From positions 37,095 through 59,904 of the forward strand of contig JAHBMJ010005950.1 in the NCBI GenBank assembly GCA_018398765.1: DNA of 22,810 nt. The letters are read 5' to 3'. The DNA comes from Chromera velia (taxonomy: Eukaryota > Sar > Chromeraceae). Positions 20,467 through 22,810 of the stretch are shown here, piece by piece. The notes beneath the pieces are model-generated. The model searched no databases. It saw only the letters and a list, made by a program, of their open reading frames with translations, and had not been told where the DNA came from. Made by a program: the position numbers and the translations under genes. Each line of letters begins with the position of its first letter. Position 1 is the first letter of the stretch.

Positions 20467-20943
20467 AGATGCTTGCGCACCACTCCAGCAATTTCCATTC
20501 GCAGATGCCGGTGCACACGCGCGCAGCAAAGTCTGTGCTGGTGACGTCCGTCCCTCTACTCTGTATTTCGATCCGCAAGAACTTCCACAAAAGAGACGTC
20601 TGCAAGAAATGTGCAAAGGCGACCACTCACCGCTGTTCTTCGTATATTTTTCGGCGAGTGCCTCTTCGAAAGATATTCCGGTATCCAGTTTGGACGGCCT
20701 GACAAAGCTTCCTGCCCCTTCGACTGCACAACTGAAGTAGAGACGGCCCCGGAAAGTACCGGAGTGTTTCCCCCTCGAAGCTTCGTCCCATTCGACCCCT
20801 GCCCAAAAGGGTTCATCGGGCTGACCCTCAACAGGGCCCAGAAAGCGAATTGTTCCTTTGAAGCCGTCCGCAGACTGCACGCGCTGGCCCACGGACAAGT
20901 ACGGGGCATTCGGAGAGGATCGCAGACTGTTGTCCGTCTCCAT
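13462..20943 (-). CDS. TBCE: Tubulin-specific chaperone E (tubulin-folding cofactor E); ten exons
   Basis: Exons (minus): 20943..20631, 20214..20111, 19481..19304, 18651..18434, 18213..17954, 16611..16357, 16107..16044, 15321..15028, 14524..14372, 13656..13462; 677 aa, all phases agree. In other eukaryotes TBCE binds alpha-tubulin during alpha/beta heterodimer folding and disassembly in the cytosol. Seen: CAP-Gly domain at about 19-84 (GQRVQSADGF, FWAGVEWDEASRGKHSG, GSFVRPSKL); leucine-rich repeats from about 140 to 490 (VDLNGLRVSG, FPLLQRLSLEDCLL, VVLNRTGMGWDEVCRV, LPALVDLHLCRNGY, VGLRLWECDLSG, FPSLSELRAANL); LLISLWPLLAKLNGSEV; and a ubiquitin-like domain (about 563-636: LTLCPF, TMRVADLRTVASRLFGI, LSFFGVGDGSRLRVE). 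The tail continues about 40 residues and ends GDDEEEI. The usual GKHDG is GKHSG. Exon 2's 3' end (GTGCGT) and the exon 8/9 boundary are least certain. Confidence 0.88.
14254..14345. repeat. (GAAA)n / (GACA)n microsatellite in TBCE intron 9
   Basis: Imperfect GAAA and GAAC units, then GACA units, on plus. The TBCE transcript reads CTTT/CTGT here. It lies about 25 bp beyond the donor of exon 9 (14371). Confidence 0.9.
15808..15906. repeat. Compound (CT)n-(GT)n-(CTGT)n-(GACG)n array in TBCE intron 7
   Basis: Four repeat types follow one another within about 100 bp. Such blocks often grow by successive slippage. No coding role. Confidence 0.9.
16741..17190. repeat. (CT)n/(CA)n block and repeated (ACAG)n blocks in TBCE intron 5
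   Basis: (CT)n then (CA)n at about 16741..16788; (ACAG)n at 16876..16904, 17056..17108 and 17157..17186. The intron runs from 17953 down to 16612 (1,342 bp), the largest in the window, and its transcript is rich in CUGU. Confidence 0.9.
17920..17953 (-). repeat. (GTCA)n microsatellite starting at the exon 5 splice donor
   Basis: The exon ends CCTAG at 17954. The intron starts GTCAGTCAGTCAGTCA and continues about 34 bp as perfect tetranucleotides. Every fourth base offers another GTCAGT donor. Confidence 0.8.
20417..20462. repeat. (CA)n microsatellite in TBCE intron 1
   Basis: About 22 CA units on plus, so (UG)n in the TBCE transcript. A shorter CA run lies at 20230..20242. Confidence 0.95.
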
Positions 20944-21515
20944 TTTCTCTCGAAAGGTAACCAAAATCAAGAGGTTCGAATCAGAAAAGCAAAACCTGAC
21001 AGAGTGCACCAATTCGGTAACAATTTCAGTGCGCCGGCTCTATGACTGGGTCACTCTAGATGACAGTGAATGCTTGGAGTATCTTGGAGTCTCTATACGA
21101 GAACTCGAGAGTTCACAAATGTTCACAATTAATCATTGTGACGCACGCAACTATAAGCTTTCGACGGGCCCCGGAAAGCATGCAGTTTTTCTCTTTTCGG
21201 GGCCATGCGCACCTGCATAGCGCGTGCGATGCGCGTGCGTCAGCGAAATGTCAGCGAATGATGGTGCGAATTCACGTGAATTCACATCAGTTTTGCACAA
21301 CGGTCGAAAGTGGCAGACTGGCAGTGCGACTGACACTGTCTGACAGCTCCTTTTCTCATCACAATCAGACACATCCCCATTGTTTTGATGCGCTGTTCGT
21401 TTGTTTGAAGGAATCCGCCAAGTGTGAAGACGAAAGAAACGAAAGAAGAAAAACAGCAAGAAGCAAAGGAGACGCCCAAGACTGTTTGTTCTTCAATAGT
21501 TTGCCGTTTGTCAAG
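20944..21515. promoter_or_regulatory. Divergent promoter region between TBCE and SERP1
   Basis: 572 bp between the two start codons, no ORF with protein features. It contains TGACGCACG at 21139..21147, its inverted copy at 21234..21242 (95 bp apart), a CpG-rich patch (21220..21245) and a 16-bp perfect palindrome centred on CACGTG (21268..21283). The short distance and head-to-head arrangement suggest shared control. Confidence 0.5.
21268..21283. promoter_or_regulatory. 16-bp palindrome GAATTCACGTGAATTC
   Basis: Perfectly self-complementary with a CACGTG core, the target of bZIP and bHLH factors in many eukaryotes. It lies 233 bp upstream of the SERP1 start. Since animal SERP1 and plant relatives are linked to ER stress, a stress-factor site is plausible but unproven. 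Confidence 0.4.
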
Positions 21516-22020
21516 ATGGTCAGTCCTGATTCGTTCAGACACTCTTGTGAGTTGGTGTGGCAAACCAAAATGTTGCAGAGTGATTGGGAGGGGTGAAATT
21601 TCTGCATTTTTGGGGTGACAGAGCCACTTCCGCGTTTCGCCTTGCCAGGTGCTCTCGAAAACGACTCACGTGACTGTACGCTTGAGTGCTTCGGTTTTCG
21701 TTAGTGCCCGTCTGCCTTTCGGTGTCCTCTTCCCCCAGACGGCTCCTGTCCATCCATGCGTGCACGTATGTGTGCATATGTATATGTGTCTGCATGGGTG
21801 TGGTGCATGCATTAGGATTGCGACAAGGCATGCCTGGCCTTTCTCCCCCCTCCCTCATGTAAGCAGGCGATTCCACGCAAGCAGGGCCTGAAGGCGCAGG
21901 CTTTCGAGAAGAACGTCACCAAGAGGGGGGCAGTGCCGACAAGCACAAAGAAGGAATCCAATAAGTACACCGTTGGCCCCGTTGTCCTCGCAGTGTTCAT
22001 CTTCGTTGTCGTAGGTTCGG
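21516..22020 (+). CDS. SERP1: SERP1/RAMP4-like ER translocon-associated protein, 3' end beyond the window
   Basis: Exons 21516..21518 (start codon only) and 21867..22020; the rest lies to the right. Translation reads MAIPRKQGLKAQAFEKN, then VTKRGAVPTSTKKESNKYTV, then GPVVLAVFIFVVVGSG. This matches the SERP1/RAMP4 family: a basic cytosolic stretch, the N-[IV]-T-x-RG motif and a single C-terminal membrane segment. In animals the protein sits at the Sec61 translocon and is induced by ER stress. The start was chosen because ATG at 21516 sits directly before a GTCAGT donor. Splicing to AAGCAG at 21866 gives phase 0 and the same 22 residues up to RG as the human protein. Exon 2 ends in phase 1 at GTCAGT (22021). 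The last exon (usually ..FQII..) was not found before 22810. Other first exons are possible. Confidence 0.82.
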
Positions 22021-22440
22021 GTCAGTCAGTAAGAAAGAAAGACACGCATGCAGTCGGTTGGCTGGTTGTCTGGGAATGCTTTCGTGTCTGTGTTTGCATT
22101 CAGTCAGTGAGGCACCTGCACCCTCCTCGATTGAATGGATGGACCGCCGAAATAGGGGGGCGGGCGGAGAGGCGGGCGAAAGGGGGGGAATTTGTGGCCG
22201 ATGCGTCTCTGAGAAGGGGAAAAAAGGGAAGGGAACTGACTTACTCTCTGCCTGCCTGTTGGTATCGGAGAGGTATGAATTCTCTTTCTGTAGCGCAAGG
22301 CTCTCTCCTCCCTCTCCCTGTGTCTTCGTTTCCTCGGAATCTGGATTGACTGTCGCACTGTCGTGCTTATGCTCGATCTTCGAGGCGGTTATGTTTGTGG
22401 TGCGTGTGTCTATGAATCTGAGTGTGAGGGTGAGTGCGGG

Positions 22441-22587
22441 AGTAAGTGTTAATCTCTCTCTTTCTCTCTCTCTCTCCCTCTCCCCCCTCCCTCTTTCTCT
22501 GTCTGGGTCTGTGTGTCTGTGTGCGTGCGTGCTTGTGGGTGTGCTTATTTATTGTCCATACGAAAGAAGAATGGACAGAAGGAGGGT

Positions 22588-22619
<32 letters not shown>

Positions 22620-22810
22620 AAAGGAAAGAAAGAAAGAAAGACAGAAAGAAAGAAAGAAAGAAAGAAAAAAAGAAAAAAAGAAAAAAAGGAAAAAGGAAAA
22701 AGGAAAAAGGAAAAAGGAAAAAGGAAAAAGGAAAAAAGGAAAAAAGGAAAAAAGGAAAAAAGGAAAAAAGGAAAAAAGGAAAAAAGGAAAAAAGGAAAAA
22801 AGGAAAAAAG
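22441..22810. repeat. Pyrimidine and purine microsatellites, ending in a 7-mer then 8-mer A/G array
   Basis: (CT)n at 22452..22500, (GA)n at about 22588..22620, (GAAA)n at 22622..22664. Then comes AAAAAGG with exact 7-bp period (22683..22731) switching to AAAAAAGG with exact 8-bp period (22732..22810), running off the edge. Probably within the second SERP1 intron. Confidence 0.9.

Overview
This is nuclear DNA from a eukaryote. It holds intron-containing genes for a Pol III transcription factor, a tubulin-folding cofactor and an ER translocon peptide, separated by long microsatellites. The organism looks like a free-living alveolate or chromerid-type alga (Chromera velia-like). That guess rests on overall style: mid-GC exons, AT-rich intergenic DNA, repeat-packed introns and GCAG acceptors. 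It is inference, not proof.

Layout, left to right: (1) the 5' part of an unidentified acidic protein on the minus strand, running off the left edge (1..428). (2) A divergent promoter region (429..1148) with a 44-bp tandem duplication. (3) BRF1, the TFIIB-like subunit of TFIIIB, plus strand, three exons (1149..4796). (4) An AT-rich intergenic stretch with a possible SINE and a hairpin-bearing 31-bp tandem repeat. (5) A secreted calcineurin-like phosphoesterase of the Dcr2/purple-acid-phosphatase-like group, minus strand, two exons, with a 1-base frameshift (6809..8936). (6) About 4.5 kb without a host gene, containing a 2.1-kb segment bounded by 45-bp inverted repeats and a decayed reverse-transcriptase C-terminus. 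(7) TBCE, minus strand, ten exons spread over 7.5 kb (13462..20943). (8) A second divergent promoter region (20944..21515). (9) SERP1/RAMP4, plus strand, running off the right edge into an A/G-rich array.

The gene models were built by hand. I joined exons by matching reading phase to family homology. TBCE closes to 677 codons with every phase agreeing; BRF1 closes to 804 codons. No transcript evidence was available.

The genes are unrelated housekeeping functions, not an operon-like system. The most unusual signals are: frequent GTCAGT donors, some sitting at the start of (GTCA)n microsatellites, with an all-GCAG acceptor set; a 9-mer, TGACGCACG, that I found only in the two divergent promoters (two copies each); a TBCE tail ending in EEEI, which resembles ligands of its own CAP-Gly domain; a SERP1 start codon that seems to sit directly on a splice donor; and the inverted-repeat element.
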